Below, piece by piece: positions 1 through 7,689 of a DNA stretch of 33,756 bases. The notes under the pieces were generated by a model, which was not told where the DNA came from, searched no databases, and worked only from the letters and a program-made list of their open reading frames with translations. The translations under genes and the position numbers were made by a program. Source of the DNA: Alphaproteobacteria bacterium (lineage in GTDB: Bacteria; Pseudomonadota; Alphaproteobacteria; Rs-D84; SZUA-605); NCBI GenBank assembly GCA_003250835.1, contig QKJL01000014.1, positions 1 through 33,756 of the forward strand, written 5' to 3'. The stretch's first letter is position 1; each line of letters starts with the position of its first letter.

Positions 1-1
1 A

Positions 2-127
2 CAAAAGGGAAATGGGACAATTTCAGTCACTTTTACTGAATCAAATCGGCGATATTTTACATCTTTTAAAGGACGAGCAACTCAGACCTGTCTGATTGGA
101 GATGAAGATATGATTTTTAAAAATTAA
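2..127 (+). CDS. 3' end of an inverted duplicate of the 168-497 gene (5' end outside the window)
   Basis: The frame is open from the window edge to a TAA at 125-127 and encodes 41 residues nearly identical to the C-terminus of the minus-strand gene at 168-497. Over 126 bp I find two substitutions: one changes Gln to Arg (cga against caa) and one is silent (ttt against ttc, Phe). The two copies meet tail to tail around a shared hairpin. The bias toward a conservative and a silent change suggests two real genes and argues against a simple fold-back artefact. Function is unknown. The copy is truncated only by the window edge. Confidence 0.6.
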   Translation, partial: QKGNGTISVTFTESNRRYFTSFKGRATQTCLIGDEDMIFKN

Positions 128-170
128 CATACCCTGGCTAACACAAAAATGTGTTAGCCTGGGGATGTTA
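125..170. terminator. Bidirectional terminator between inverted gene copies
   Basis: Arms of 21 nt (125-145 and 150-170) pair with two mismatches around an AAAA loop. The arms include both stop codons. A run of five T follows on each strand, so it can terminate both convergent transcripts. Confidence 0.75.
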
Positions 171-497
171 ATTTTTAAAAATCATATCTTCATCTCCAAT
201 CAGACAGGTCTGAGTTGCTCGTCCTTTGAAAGATGTAAAATATTGCCGATTTGATTCAGTAAAAGTGACTGAAATTGTCCCATTTCCCTTTTGTTGATTA
301 TTTAATTTGATTTCCGGAAGGTAAAATTTTCGTTTCTCAAATTGAATAAGTACTTTTTGAAGCTCAACTTTTTGTATACCATCATACTTAGTTTCTACTT
401 CAAGACAGATATCTGCTTTAACTTCTGTCGGGAATGCTTTTGTGTTTACATGCTCTGGGAATAAAATAATGGGTTTAACGTTATTATTATCCTTCAT
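168..497 (-). CDS. Hypothetical small protein, 109 aa
   Basis: I do not recognise this protein. It has no signal peptide or membrane segment and looks beta-strand rich, with alternating hydrophobic and polar residues and a C-terminal stretch ending MIFKN. The ATG at 495-497 lies about 25 nt downstream of the predicted start of transcription from a TTGACA-17-TAACTT promoter. No Shine-Dalgarno sequence is visible; this is also true of the next two small minus-strand genes. The last 41 codons are repeated in inverted orientation at 2-127. The gene ends in the bidirectional hairpin at 125-170. Confidence 0.65.
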   Translation of the reverse strand: MKDNNNVKPIILFPEHVNTKAFPTEVKADICLEVETKYDGIQKVELQKVLIQFEKRKFYLPEIKLNNQQKGNGTISVTFTESNRQYFTSFKGRATQTCLIGDEDMIFKN

Positions 498-528
498 AAT
501 ATATAATTTTAAGGTACTACATAAAATA

Positions 529-557
529 AAGTTAGGATAAAAGTCTCAATCTGTCAA
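529..557 (-). promoter_or_regulatory. Promoter of the 168-497 gene
   Basis: On the minus strand there is TTGACA (552-557), a 17-nt spacer and TAACTT (529-534). The -35 is consensus and the -10 is poor. The sequence TTGACAGATT also occurs in the promoter of the next small gene. Confidence 0.55.
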
Positions 558-562
558 GGGGT

Positions 563-592
563 GTAAAAAAAACAGGCACAAAGGCCGGTATA
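563..592 (-). terminator. Weak terminator after the 595-840 gene
   Basis: Read on the minus strand, a short GGC/GCC stem with loop CTTTGT is followed by TG and eight T. The stem is only 3-4 bp, so this is tentative. Confidence 0.35.
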
Positions 593-594
593 TT

Positions 595-840
595 TTAATT
601 GCAGGGAATTCTCAATTTTCCCCAACGGGTGGTGATCTCGGTATCTTTTTTAATAAAGATGGTTCGATCATCAGCAAGTTGGATGTGATAATCATGCATG
701 ACGATGGGTTTCAGTTTAAATTTGGACAGTAATTGTCCTTTGTCATCAATAATTAAATTGTTAGATTTTACAGTAATAGCGCTTGTATTTAAATACAAGG
801 TTCCTGCATCTGTATAAATTTCAATGTTAGGGTTGTTCAT
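595..840 (-). CDS. Hypothetical small protein, 81 aa
   Basis: I do not recognise this protein. From the ATG at 838-840 it is MNNPNIEIYTDAGTLYL and onward, a compact, probably beta-rich soluble domain ending RIPCN. The frame stays open upstream to a GTG at 919-921 and that extension would add a hydrophobic segment. However, the GTG lies inside the terminator hairpin of the preceding gene and upstream of the likely promoter (TTGACA-16-TATTCT at 875-902), so the ATG is preferred. No Shine-Dalgarno sequence is visible. If the longer form were real, this would be a membrane-anchored periplasmic protein. Confidence 0.5.
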   Translation of the reverse strand: MNNPNIEIYTDAGTLYLNTSAITVKSNNLIIDDKGQLLSKFKLKPIVMHDYHIQLADDRTIFIKKDTEITTRWGKLRIPCN

Positions 841-874
841 AATAATTTGTTTGATTAATAATAAGGTGCAGATG

Positions 875-902
875 AGAATAACAGATAAATAAAATCTGTC
901 AA
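875..902 (-). promoter_or_regulatory. Promoter of the 595-840 gene
   Basis: On the minus strand there is TTGACA (897-902), a 16-nt spacer and TATTCT (875-880). Its position supports the start at 840 rather than the upstream GTG. Confidence 0.55.
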
Positions 903-907
903 GTTGA

Positions 908-933
908 CGAAAATAAGGCACCCGAAGGTGCCT
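908..933 (-). terminator. Terminator with UUCG loop after the 948-1241 gene
   Basis: On the minus strand, AGGCACC and GGTGCCT form a 7-bp stem closing a TTCG tetraloop, followed by TATTTT. It lies 14 nt after the stop codon of the 948-1241 gene. Confidence 0.75.
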
Positions 934-947
934 AATGAGTTAATAAC

Positions 948-1241
948 TTAAACCAATAATAAAACATTTACATGTGGTTTACTGTTAACAATTTTAATTT
1001 CTTCATTTTTCTCTATCAAAGCATTCATACCAGGTAAAAGGCATCCAAGGCTTACAATCAGAGGAAATGAAAATTTTTCCAGATTAGCAAAAGAAATGGT
1101 CGCCACCCCAGTAGAAGTATCAGTGCATTTTGAAACAATTTCTAAATGTGAAATTGCCAATCTGCCAACATTACTGTCAATATGAAACAGAGTAGGGTCA
1201 GGCTGTGTGTTCTTTTGCTTTTTTCTTTTTCGCAAAAGCAT
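948..1241 (-). CDS. Hypothetical small protein, 97 aa
   Basis: I do not recognise this protein. It starts with a strongly basic stretch (MLLRKRKKQKN), then a mixed hydrophobic/polar domain with two cysteines, ending in a hydrophobic VNVLLLV. No clear signal peptide or membrane helix is present. A TTGACA-17-TAATTT promoter lies about 35 nt upstream, back to back with the gltX promoter, and a good UUCG terminator follows. No Shine-Dalgarno sequence is seen, but the flanking signals support a real gene. It is similar in size to the two genes that follow, yet I see no convincing homology to them. Confidence 0.55.
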   Translation of the reverse strand: MLLRKRKKQKNTQPDPTLFHIDSNVGRLAISHLEIVSKCTDTSTGVATISFANLEKFSFPLIVSLGCLLPGMNALIEKNEEIKIVNSKPHVNVLLLV

Positions 1242-1277
1242 ATATAGTATATTTAACGGTTTCGAAATATACAGTTG

Positions 1278-1306
1278 AAATTAAATGAATTTAATCCCAT
1301 TGTCAA
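1278..1306 (-). promoter_or_regulatory. Promoter of the 948-1241 gene
   Basis: On the minus strand there is TTGACA (1301-1306), a 17-nt spacer and TAATTT (1278-1283). It is divergent from the gltX promoter with only 16 nt between the two -35 boxes. Confidence 0.55.
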
Positions 1307-1322
1307 GCGATGTTGAAAGCGC

Positions 1323-1351
1323 TTGATAAATGAAAAAGGTGTTGTTATACT
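1323..1351 (+). promoter_or_regulatory. gltX-pth promoter
   Basis: TTGATA (1323-1328), a 17-nt spacer and TATACT (1346-1351) match the sigma-70 consensus well. The start codon lies 27 nt downstream of the -10. Confidence 0.7.
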
Positions 1352-1378
1352 GTCGACAAAACCAAAGGATTGATAAAC

Positions 1379-2818
1379 ATGAAAAAAGTAAAAACACGAT
1401 TTGCGCCGTCACCAACAGGATACCTACATATCGGTGGTGTACGTACGGCTTTGTTTAATTATTTGTATGCAAAACACTGTGGTGGAGAATTTGTATTACG
1501 TATTGAAGACACAGATCGTGAACGCTATACACCAGAAGCAATTGAACTAATCTATCGTGATTTAAAATGGATGGGATTGGCTTGGGATGAAATCATGGAA
1601 AGCCAATTTGCGCGTCGTGATCGTCATATGGAAGTTGCAAATGAATTATTGGTAAAAGGTGCAGCATATAAATGTTTTACAACAAAAGAAGAATTAGCTG
1701 AATTGCGTGAAAAAGCAACAGAAGAAAAACGTGCATTTCGTTTTGAAAGCAAGTGGCGTGATGTTGATCCAGCAGATTATCCAATAGATCAAGAATATGT
1801 AGTACGTTTAAAAACGCCATTAGATGGTGAAACAATCGTAAACGATGATATTCGTGGAACGGTATCTTTCCCAAATAAAGATATTGATGATTTAATATTG
1901 GTGCGTTCAGATAACACACCTGTATATCAATTATCAGTAGTAGTGGATGATCATGATATGGGAATTACACATGTGATTCGTGGGGAAGAACACTTAAATA
2001 ATGCCCCTAAACAAGTATTAATTATGAAGGCAATGGGATGGGATGAACCTACATATGGACATATTCCATTGATCTTAGCTCCAGCAGGACAACAAGGAAA
2101 ATTGTCAAAACGTCACGGAGCAACAGCAGTAGGCGATTACATTAATGCTGGATTCTTACCAGAAGGATTATTTAATTACTTATTGCGTCTGGGTTGGGGA
2201 CATGGGGATGATGAAATTATCTCACGTGAACAAGCAATTGAATGGTTTGATTTATCAGGCGTAGTAAAAGCAGGTGCACGATTTGATATGCAAAAAGCAA
2301 TTTCAGTAAATGGATATTATATACGTGAAGCGGATACAGCGCGTGTAACAGAACTCACAATTCCATTCCTTGAAAAGAAATTGGACCGTATATTAACAGA
2401 TGCCGAAAAAGAATTGTTATCAAAAGCAATGCCAGAGGTGCAAGAACGAGTGAAAACATTGGTTGAAGCTGCCGATTTAGCATCATTTTATTTTATCTCA
2501 GAAATGCCAGAATTAGATGAAAAAACGAAAAAGGTATTAGATAAACCAATTCCAGTAAATGATTCAGAAGAATCAAAGCATCCAAAAGAAATTTTCTGTG
2601 ATTCTTTCGCGAAATTAGAAGAATTGGATTGGACAGTAGATTCATTAAACGATTACTTTAATGCGCTGGCGGAAAAACATAATGTAAAATTGGGTAAAAT
2701 GTTGCAACCACTCCGCGTGGCAATTGCATATTCAACAATTACACCACCATTATACGAAGCGATGGTATTATTGGGAAAAGAAGAATGTCTGAAAAGAATG
2801 AACAACGCGTGCGATTAA
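1379..2818 (+). CDS. gltX: Glutamyl-tRNA synthetase
   Basis: Class I aminoacyl-tRNA synthetase that charges tRNA-Glu with glutamate in the cytoplasm. The N-terminus carries the HIGH-type motif (FAPSPTGYLHIGG) and the KMSKS-type loop is KLSKR at residues 241-245. At 479 residues it is full length. The ATG at 1379 is chosen because AAGGA at 1365-1369 sits 9 nt upstream; an in-frame TTG at 1370 would touch that site and leave no spacer. The 3' end overlaps pth by 34 nt, which implies translational coupling. Alphaproteobacteria often carry two GltX paralogues or a non-discriminating enzyme; which type this is cannot be told from the sequence alone. Confidence 0.97.
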   Translation: MKKVKTRFAPSPTGYLHIGGVRTALFNYLYAKHCGGEFVLRIEDTDRERYTPEAIELIYRDLKWMGLAWDEIMESQFARRDRHMEVANELLVKGAAYKCFTTKEELAELREKATEEKRAFRFESKWRDVDPADYPIDQEYVVRLKTPLDGETIVNDDIRGTVSFPNKDIDDLILVRSDNTPVYQLSVVVDDHDMGITHVIRGEEHLNNAPKQVLIMKAMGWDEPTYGHIPLILAPAGQQGKLSKRHGATAVGDYINAGFLPEGLFNYLLRLGWGHGDDEIISREQAIEWFDLSGVVKAGARFDMQKAISVNGYYIREADTARVTELTIPFLEKKLDRILTDAEKELLSKAMPEVQERVKTLVEAADLASFYFISEMPELDEKTKKVLDKPIPVNDSEESKHPKEIFCDSFAKLEELDWTVDSLNDYFNALAEKHNVKLGKMLQPLRVAIAYSTITPPLYEAMVLLGKEECLKRMNNACD

Positions 2819-3351
2819 TCGTGGGCTTGGGAAATCCAGGCACGCAATACACTGAAACACGTCATAATATTGGGTTCAAAGCAATCGATGCTCTCGCAGA
2901 TGAGTATGGGGCAACGGGCTTTATGTCAAAATTCAAAGGCGAATGTGCTGCGATACAAATTGACGGACAAAAAATCTTATTATTAAAACCACAAACATTC
3001 ATGAATTTATCAGGGCAATCAGTCTTGGCTGCACTTAGTTTTTTAAAGCTAAAACCAGAAGAAGTTTTGGTGATTCATGATGATATTGACTTAAAAGTAG
3101 GTGAGATTAAAACCAAAAAAGGCGGTGGTCACGGTGGGCATAATGGCTTACGTGATATTGATGCTAAAATTGGGAAAGAATATCATCGACTACGTATTGG
3201 GGTGGGGCATCCACGCAATATCCCAGATTGTCCAGTAAAAGACCCAGCAGATTATGTATTAGGGCGCTTTTCAAGTGAAGAACAGGCAATGTTTAAGAAT
3301 AAAATCAATCAAATAGTAAAAGATATAAAATCGTTTATAAGTATTGATTAA
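2785..3351 (+). CDS. pth: Peptidyl-tRNA hydrolase
   Basis: Cytoplasmic enzyme that releases peptides from prematurely dropped peptidyl-tRNA and recycles tRNA. The family hallmarks are present in order: VGLGNPG near residue 14, the catalytic histidine in RHNIGF (H27), the KPQTFMNLSG substrate loop, HDDIDL, and GGHGGHNGLRDI. The length of 188 residues is normal. The start ATG lies inside gltX (34-nt overlap) behind a purine-rich GGGAAAAG; no later ATG precedes the conserved core. Placement behind gltX groups two tRNA-related functions. No convincing terminator follows; the PFOR promoter begins 38 nt after the stop codon. Confidence 0.96.
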   Translation: MSEKNEQRVRLIVGLGNPGTQYTETRHNIGFKAIDALADEYGATGFMSKFKGECAAIQIDGQKILLLKPQTFMNLSGQSVLAALSFLKLKPEEVLVIHDDIDLKVGEIKTKKGGGHGGHNGLRDIDAKIGKEYHRLRIGVGHPRNIPDCPVKDPADYVLGRFSSEEQAMFKNKINQIVKDIKSFISID

Positions 3352-3388
3352 AACAAGTTTCAGGAATTTATATCAGGAAATAATAAAC

Positions 3389-3416
3389 TTGATTTTAATG
3401 AAAATTTCTGTAAAAT
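3389..3416 (+). promoter_or_regulatory. Promoter of the PFOR gene
   Basis: TTGATT (3389-3394), a 16-nt spacer and TAAAAT (3411-3416). A Shine-Dalgarno sequence, AGAGGAAA, precedes the start codon. Confidence 0.55.
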
Positions 3417-3452
3417 TAAACAGATCAGATTAACACAAGACAGAGGAAATTA

Positions 3453-6400
3453 ATGTCTAAAAAATATATTTGTGACGGATGCGAGGCCGCAGCCGACATA
3501 GCTTATCGCTTAACGCGATTGTCAGTTATCTATCCAATTACTCCATCATCTCCGATGGGCGAATACTACGAACAATGGTCAGCACAAGGAAAACCAAATA
3601 TATTTGGTGATGTGCCAGAAGTATCAATGATGCAATCAGAAGCTGGTGCAATTGGTGCGGTACACGGAGCATTACAAGTAGGTCAAAATGCAACAACATT
3701 TACAGCATCTCAAGGATTGTTGTTAATGATTCCAAATATGTATAAAATTGCTGGGGAATTACATCCGTTTGTAATGCACGTAGCTGCTCGTTCAGTGGCA
3801 ACACATGCATTATCAATTTTCGGGGATCATTCTGACGTGATGGGTGTGCGTGAAACAGGGTTCGCAATGCTATGTGCAAACTCAGTACAAGAAGCACACG
3901 ATATGGCGGCAATTGCTCATTTAGCAACATATAAAACATCAGTACCATTCTTACATTTCTTTGATGGATTCCGTACATCACACGAAATTGCATCAATCGA
4001 AAAAATTGACGATAAAGTATTATCATCATTAATTGATCCAAAATGGTATGGAAATCAACGTAAAAAAGCATTAACACCTGAAAGTGATGCAATGCGTGGA
4101 ACAGCTCAAAATCCAGACGTATTCTTCCAAGCACGTGAAGCATGTAATCCATATTACGAAGCAGTGCCAGGCGCAGTTGAAGAATTAATGGAAAAATTTG
4201 GTGAAAAAACAGGCCGTAAATATAAACTTGTAGAATATGTTGGATCACCAAAAGCGAAAAAAGTAATCATCATGATGGGTTCAGGGGCTGATGCAACTGA
4301 CGAAGTTGTGGAAGAAATGGTTAAAAAAGAAAAAGTTGGATTAGTAAAAATCCGTTTATATCGTCCATTCCCATTAAAAGCATTTGCAGATGCGTTACCA
4401 AAATCAGTGAAAAAAATTGCTGTATTGGATCGTACAAAAGAACCAGGTGCATTGGGTGAACCATTATACTTAGATATAATCACTGCATTGAAACAAATCG
4501 GACGCGAAGGATTAACAGTAATCGGTGGACGTTACGGTTTATCTTCAAAAGAATTTAACCCAGCATGTATCAAAGCTGTTTACGCTGAATTGGATAAAAA
4601 AGATCCTAAACATAGCTTCACAGTAGGTATCTATGATGATTTATCAAACACATCATTGATGTTAGAAGAATATCACGTGCCATTTAATGGTTTCCGTGCA
4701 ATTATGTTTGGATTGGGATCTGACGGAACGGTTGGAGCTGCTAAAAATTCAGCAAAAATCATTTCTGCAGAAACAGATCAATATGTGCAAAATTACTCAG
4801 TATATGACAGTAAAAAAGCAGGCGGTTTTACAGGATCTCATTTACGTGTATCTGATAAACCAATTCGCTCAACTTATTTGGTTGAACAAGCTGACTTTAT
4901 TTCATGTGCCCATTTCCCATTCTTGGAAACACAAGAAATTTTGGGACAAGCAAAAGATGGCGCAACAGTATTGTTGAATGCACCATACAAAGCAGAAGAA
5001 ATTTGGGACAAATTACCACGCACAGTGGAAGAACAAATTATTTCAAAGAAATTGAACGTATACATCATTGATGCATCACGTACAGCACGTGACCTTGGTT
5101 TAGGTCGTCGTATCAATACATTAATGCAAACATGTTTCTTTGGATTAACACCTGTACTTGAAACTGAACGTGCAAAAGAAATTCTAAAAGGAATTATCGA
5201 AAAAGCATACGGTAAAAAAGGTAAGAAAATTGTTGATCTGAACTGCAAAGCTGTGGATGCTGCATTGGATAAAATGTATAAATTAGACGTGCAAGCAGCC
5301 CCATCAGAAAATGCACCATTCAAAGATGATAGTATTTGGATGAAAGCAGATGAGTTCACCAAAACAGTAACAAAGAAAATGATCGAAGGTAAGGGTGATG
5401 ATATCCCTGTATCAGCATTTGCTGGTAAATATGCTGACGGTACATTCCCAACAGGAACAACAAAACTTGAAAAACGCCGTATCGCGGATCAAGTGCCTGT
5501 ATGGGATCCTGAAACATGTATCCAATGTGGAAAATGTGCATTTGTATGTCCGCACGCTGCAGTACGTTCAAAAGCATTTGATGATAAAGATGCTCCAAAA
5601 GGCGGCGACTTTAAATCAGCTCCATACAAAGGAAAAGAATTGGGCGAAAATATGAATTACACAATCCAGGTATCACCTGCTGACTGTACAGGATGTACAT
5701 TGTGTGTAGAAGCATGTCCAATGAAAGGAAAAACAGATCCAATTAAAATGGCACCGATTGACGAAGTGTATGATGCAGAAGCAAAACGTTTCGAACAATT
5801 CGAAAAAATCCCTGAATTGGATAAATCTAAATTGAATATGAATATGTTAAAACATACTCAGCTATCAACACCATTATTTGAATATTCAGGTGCATGTGCT
5901 GGATGTGGAGAAACACCATACCTTAAATTGTTAACACAATTGTTTGGGGACCACATGGTAATTGCCAATGCAACAGGATGTTCATCAATTTACGGTGGAA
6001 ACTTGCCAACAACACCATATACAAAAAATGAACAAGGATTGGGACCAGCATGGTCAAATTCATTGTTTGAAAATAACGCTGAATATGGTTATGGAATGAA
6101 AATTGCTGAAATTGCATCTGAAAAAACAGCACGTCGTCTATTGATCGACCTAGAAGCAGATGGAAAGCTAGATTCTAAATTAGTAAATGGCTTGTTGAAC
6201 AATTCATTAAAACAAAGCGATGATAAAGAAATCGCAGCACAACGTGCACGTGTAGCTGAATTAAAGCAAATTCTAAAAGGTAATTCTTCAACAAAAGCAA
6301 AAGAATTATTAGATGTAGCTGATACGTTAATAAAACGTAGCACATGGATCGTTGGTGGTGACGGATGGGCATATGACATCGGATATGGTGGATTGGATCA

Positions 6401-7007
6401 CATCTTACACTCTGGTGAAAATATCAACATCTTGATTATGGATACAGAAGCATATTCAAACACTGGTGGACAACAATCTAAGTCAACACCAATGGGGGCT
6501 TCTGCAAAATTCGCATCAAGTGGACGTGAATTACCAAAGAAAGATCTTGGGGCAATTGCAATGTCATCAAAGGCTGTATACGTGGCTAAAATTGCCTTGG
6601 GAGCAAACGAAGCTCAAGCAATCAAAGCATTCCGTGAAGCAGAAGCATTTGATGGTCCATCAATCATCTTGGCGTATTCTCCATGTGTCGCGCACGGAAT
6701 TGATTTATCAAAACAATTGCAACATCAAAAATTAGCTGTAAGTTCAGGGCATTGGGGTCTATACCGCTTTAACCCAGATTTATTAGCTGAAAATAAAAAC
6801 CCATTGTCAATTGACTCAAACTTAACGGAAGTTGAAAAGTTTGATAAATACACAGACAGTGAAAACAGATATCAAATTGTAAAACGCTCTGATCCAAAAC
6901 TTTATAAAAAGTTGATGAAAAAAGCGAAAAGCGATATCTTGCGTCAACACTTTATGTATAAGGCGTTCAGTGAAACTGAGCCAGAAGATAGTGGTGATAA
7001 AGAATAG
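3453..7007 (+). CDS. nifJ: Pyruvate:ferredoxin (flavodoxin) oxidoreductase, single-chain
   Basis: Oxidatively decarboxylates pyruvate to acetyl-CoA, CO2 and reduced ferredoxin or flavodoxin; it is the oxygen-sensitive alternative to pyruvate dehydrogenase. The 1184-residue chain has the full fused domain order: N-terminal pyruvate-binding part (YPITPSSPMGEYYE), a central gamma-type domain, a 2[4Fe-4S] ferredoxin domain with CIQCGKCAFVCPH from C689 and CTGCTLCVEACP from C745, and the C-terminal TPP domain. The proximal cluster ligands appear as CAGC (C815, C818), C843 in ATGCSS and C1078. The TPP motif GDGWAYDIGYGG begins near residue 969. It is monocistronic, with its own promoter and a strong terminator. 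It can pair with the ferredoxin-NADP reductase at 24970-25704. Confidence 0.96.
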   Translation: MSKKYICDGCEAAADIAYRLTRLSVIYPITPSSPMGEYYEQWSAQGKPNIFGDVPEVSMMQSEAGAIGAVHGALQVGQNATTFTASQGLLLMIPNMYKIAGELHPFVMHVAARSVATHALSIFGDHSDVMGVRETGFAMLCANSVQEAHDMAAIAHLATYKTSVPFLHFFDGFRTSHEIASIEKIDDKVLSSLIDPKWYGNQRKKALTPESDAMRGTAQNPDVFFQAREACNPYYEAVPGAVEELMEKFGEKTGRKYKLVEYVGSPKAKKVIIMMGSGADATDEVVEEMVKKEKVGLVKIRLYRPFPLKAFADALPKSVKKIAVLDRTKEPGALGEPLYLDIITALKQIGREGLTVIGGRYGLSSKEFNPACIKAVYAELDKKDPKHSFTVGIYDDLSNTSLMLEEYHVPFNGFRAIMFGLGSDGTVGAAKNSAKIISAETDQYVQNYSVYDSKKAGGFTGSHLRVSDKPIRSTYLVEQADFISCAHFPFLETQEILGQAKDGATVLLNAPYKAEEIWDKLPRTVEEQIISKKLNVYIIDASRTARDLGLGRRINTLMQTCFFGLTPVLETERAKEILKGIIEKAYGKKGKKIVDLNCKAVDAALDKMYKLDVQAAPSENAPFKDDSIWMKADEFTKTVTKKMIEGKGDDIPVSAFAGKYADGTFPTGTTKLEKRRIADQVPVWDPETCIQCGKCAFVCPHAAVRSKAFDDKDAPKGGDFKSAPYKGKELGENMNYTIQVSPADCTGCTLCVEACPMKGKTDPIKMAPIDEVYDAEAKRFEQFEKIPELDKSKLNMNMLKHTQLSTPLFEYSGACAGCGETPYLKLLTQLFGDHMVIANATGCSSIYGGNLPTTPYTKNEQGLGPAWSNSLFENNAEYGYGMKIAEIASEKTARRLLIDLEADGKLDSKLVNGLLNNSLKQSDDKEIAAQRARVAELKQILKGNSSTKAKELLDVADTLIKRSTWIVGGDGWAYDIGYGGLDHILHSGENINILIMDTEAYSNTGGQQSKSTPMGASAKFASSGRELPKKDLGAIAMSSKAVYVAKIALGANEAQAIKAFREAEAFDGPSIILAYSPCVAHGIDLSKQLQHQKLAVSSGHWGLYRFNPDLLAENKNPLSIDSNLTEVEKFDKYTDSENRYQIVKRSDPKLYKKLMKKAKSDILRQHFMYKAFSETEPEDSGDKE

Positions 7008-7035
7008 AAAAAGGCTTCCCTAGGGAAGCCTTTTT
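7008..7035 (+). terminator. PFOR terminator
   Basis: GGCTTCC and GGAAGCC pair around CTAG, flanked by A and T runs, immediately after the stop codon. The whole element is palindromic. Confidence 0.9.
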
Positions 7036-7074
7036 CATTGAAAAAATGAAAAATTCAGATCAAAGAAAAAAAGA

Positions 7075-7100
7075 TAAACCCTGAGCCCAGGGCTCCTCTA
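7075..7100 (-). terminator. Possible terminator of the lipoprotein gene
   Basis: GAGCC and GGCTC (7083-7095) form a short GC stem; a T-rich tract follows on the minus strand only after about 11 nt, so efficiency is doubtful. Confidence 0.35.
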
Positions 7101-7109
7101 AAAACATCA

Positions 7110-7544
7110 TTAATGGACGATAACGTACTTATCCATTTCAGGTGTTTTTTCTTTGACGATAAACATCAGTACGAATTGGTTCTTTTGCAAAGACGAAGAG
7201 AGGTCACGAAGTTCTTGATATGAATTGACATGGGTAAGATCCATAGAAAATTCATACACTGGTCTGGAATCAGATGGGCTATCAAAGTACAGAAGATAAC
7301 CGTCCTCATCTAACAGAACTTGTTTGTCACTTGTGGATTGGGTGGCATGAAATTCAATAATTTCATTGCCATTATCCAACGTCTTCAACGTAAAACCGTC
7401 CTGGGCAGTTCCAGAATATTTGCCATTTACGTAAATCACGTGACTATCCACCATTTGCGGTTCAGTTTCTGGTTCCACAAAGACAGTAGTTTCACATCCA
7501 AAAAAGCTGATCACGATCAGCAAAGTAAAAAATGAATTTTTCAT
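7110..7544 (-). CDS. Putative lipoprotein of unknown function, 144 aa
   Basis: From the ATG at 7542-7544 the protein begins MKNSFFTLLIVISFFGCETT: a basic N-region, a hydrophobic stretch and a cysteine at residue 17 in a lipobox-like SFFGC. The phenylalanines before Gly-Cys are atypical, so lipidation is likely but not certain. The mature part (about 127 residues) is acidic and beta-rich, with no family I recognise. The open frame extends upstream to a TTG at 7617-7619, but that codon sits in the -35 box and would put residues before the signal peptide, so it is rejected. Lnt and LspA for lipoprotein maturation are encoded elsewhere in the window. No Shine-Dalgarno sequence is visible. Confidence 0.6.
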   Translation of the reverse strand: MKNSFFTLLIVISFFGCETTVFVEPETEPQMVDSHVIYVNGKYSGTAQDGFTLKTLDNGNEIIEFHATQSTSDKQVLLDEDGYLLYFDSPSDSRPVYEFSMDLTHVNSYQELRDLSSSLQKNQFVLMFIVKEKTPEMDKYVIVH

Positions 7545-7587
7545 TTTTAATTTAATAATAGGTTTAAAAAAATAAATGTTTATCGCG

Positions 7588-7619
7588 GCTGTTAATAACA
7601 GCTCTAAATTTTTAGGCAA
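7588..7619 (-). promoter_or_regulatory. Promoter with palindromic operator for the lipoprotein gene
   Basis: On the minus strand TTGCCT (7614-7619), a 16-nt spacer and TATTAA (7592-7597) form a promoter. The -10 lies inside a perfect inverted repeat, GCTGTTA-A-TAACAGC (7588-7602), which is a good shape for a repressor site. Confidence 0.5.
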
Positions 7620-7657
7620 GGGGGTGAAATAGTTTTTTTATGATAAAAGTAAATATT

Positions 7658-7684
7658 AAAAAACTTCCTTTTAAGGAAGCTTTT
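7658..7684 (-). terminator. Terminator of the minus-strand miaB-to-HAD run
   Basis: CTTCC and GGAAG pair around TTTTAA (7664-7679), followed on the minus strand by six T. It lies 11 nt after the HAD stop codon. Confidence 0.8.
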
Positions 7685-7689
7685 ATAAA

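Noticed and set aside
841-921. Upstream extension of the 595-840 gene to a GTG, which would add a membrane helix
   Set aside because: The GTG sits inside the terminator of the preceding gene and upstream of the likely promoter.
1370-1378. TTG start for gltX, three codons before the ATG
   Set aside because: It directly abuts the AAGGA ribosome site, leaving no spacer; the ATG at 1379 has the correct spacing.
7545-7619. Upstream extension of the lipoprotein gene
   Set aside because: It begins at a TTG in the -35 box and would place 25 residues before a clear signal peptide.
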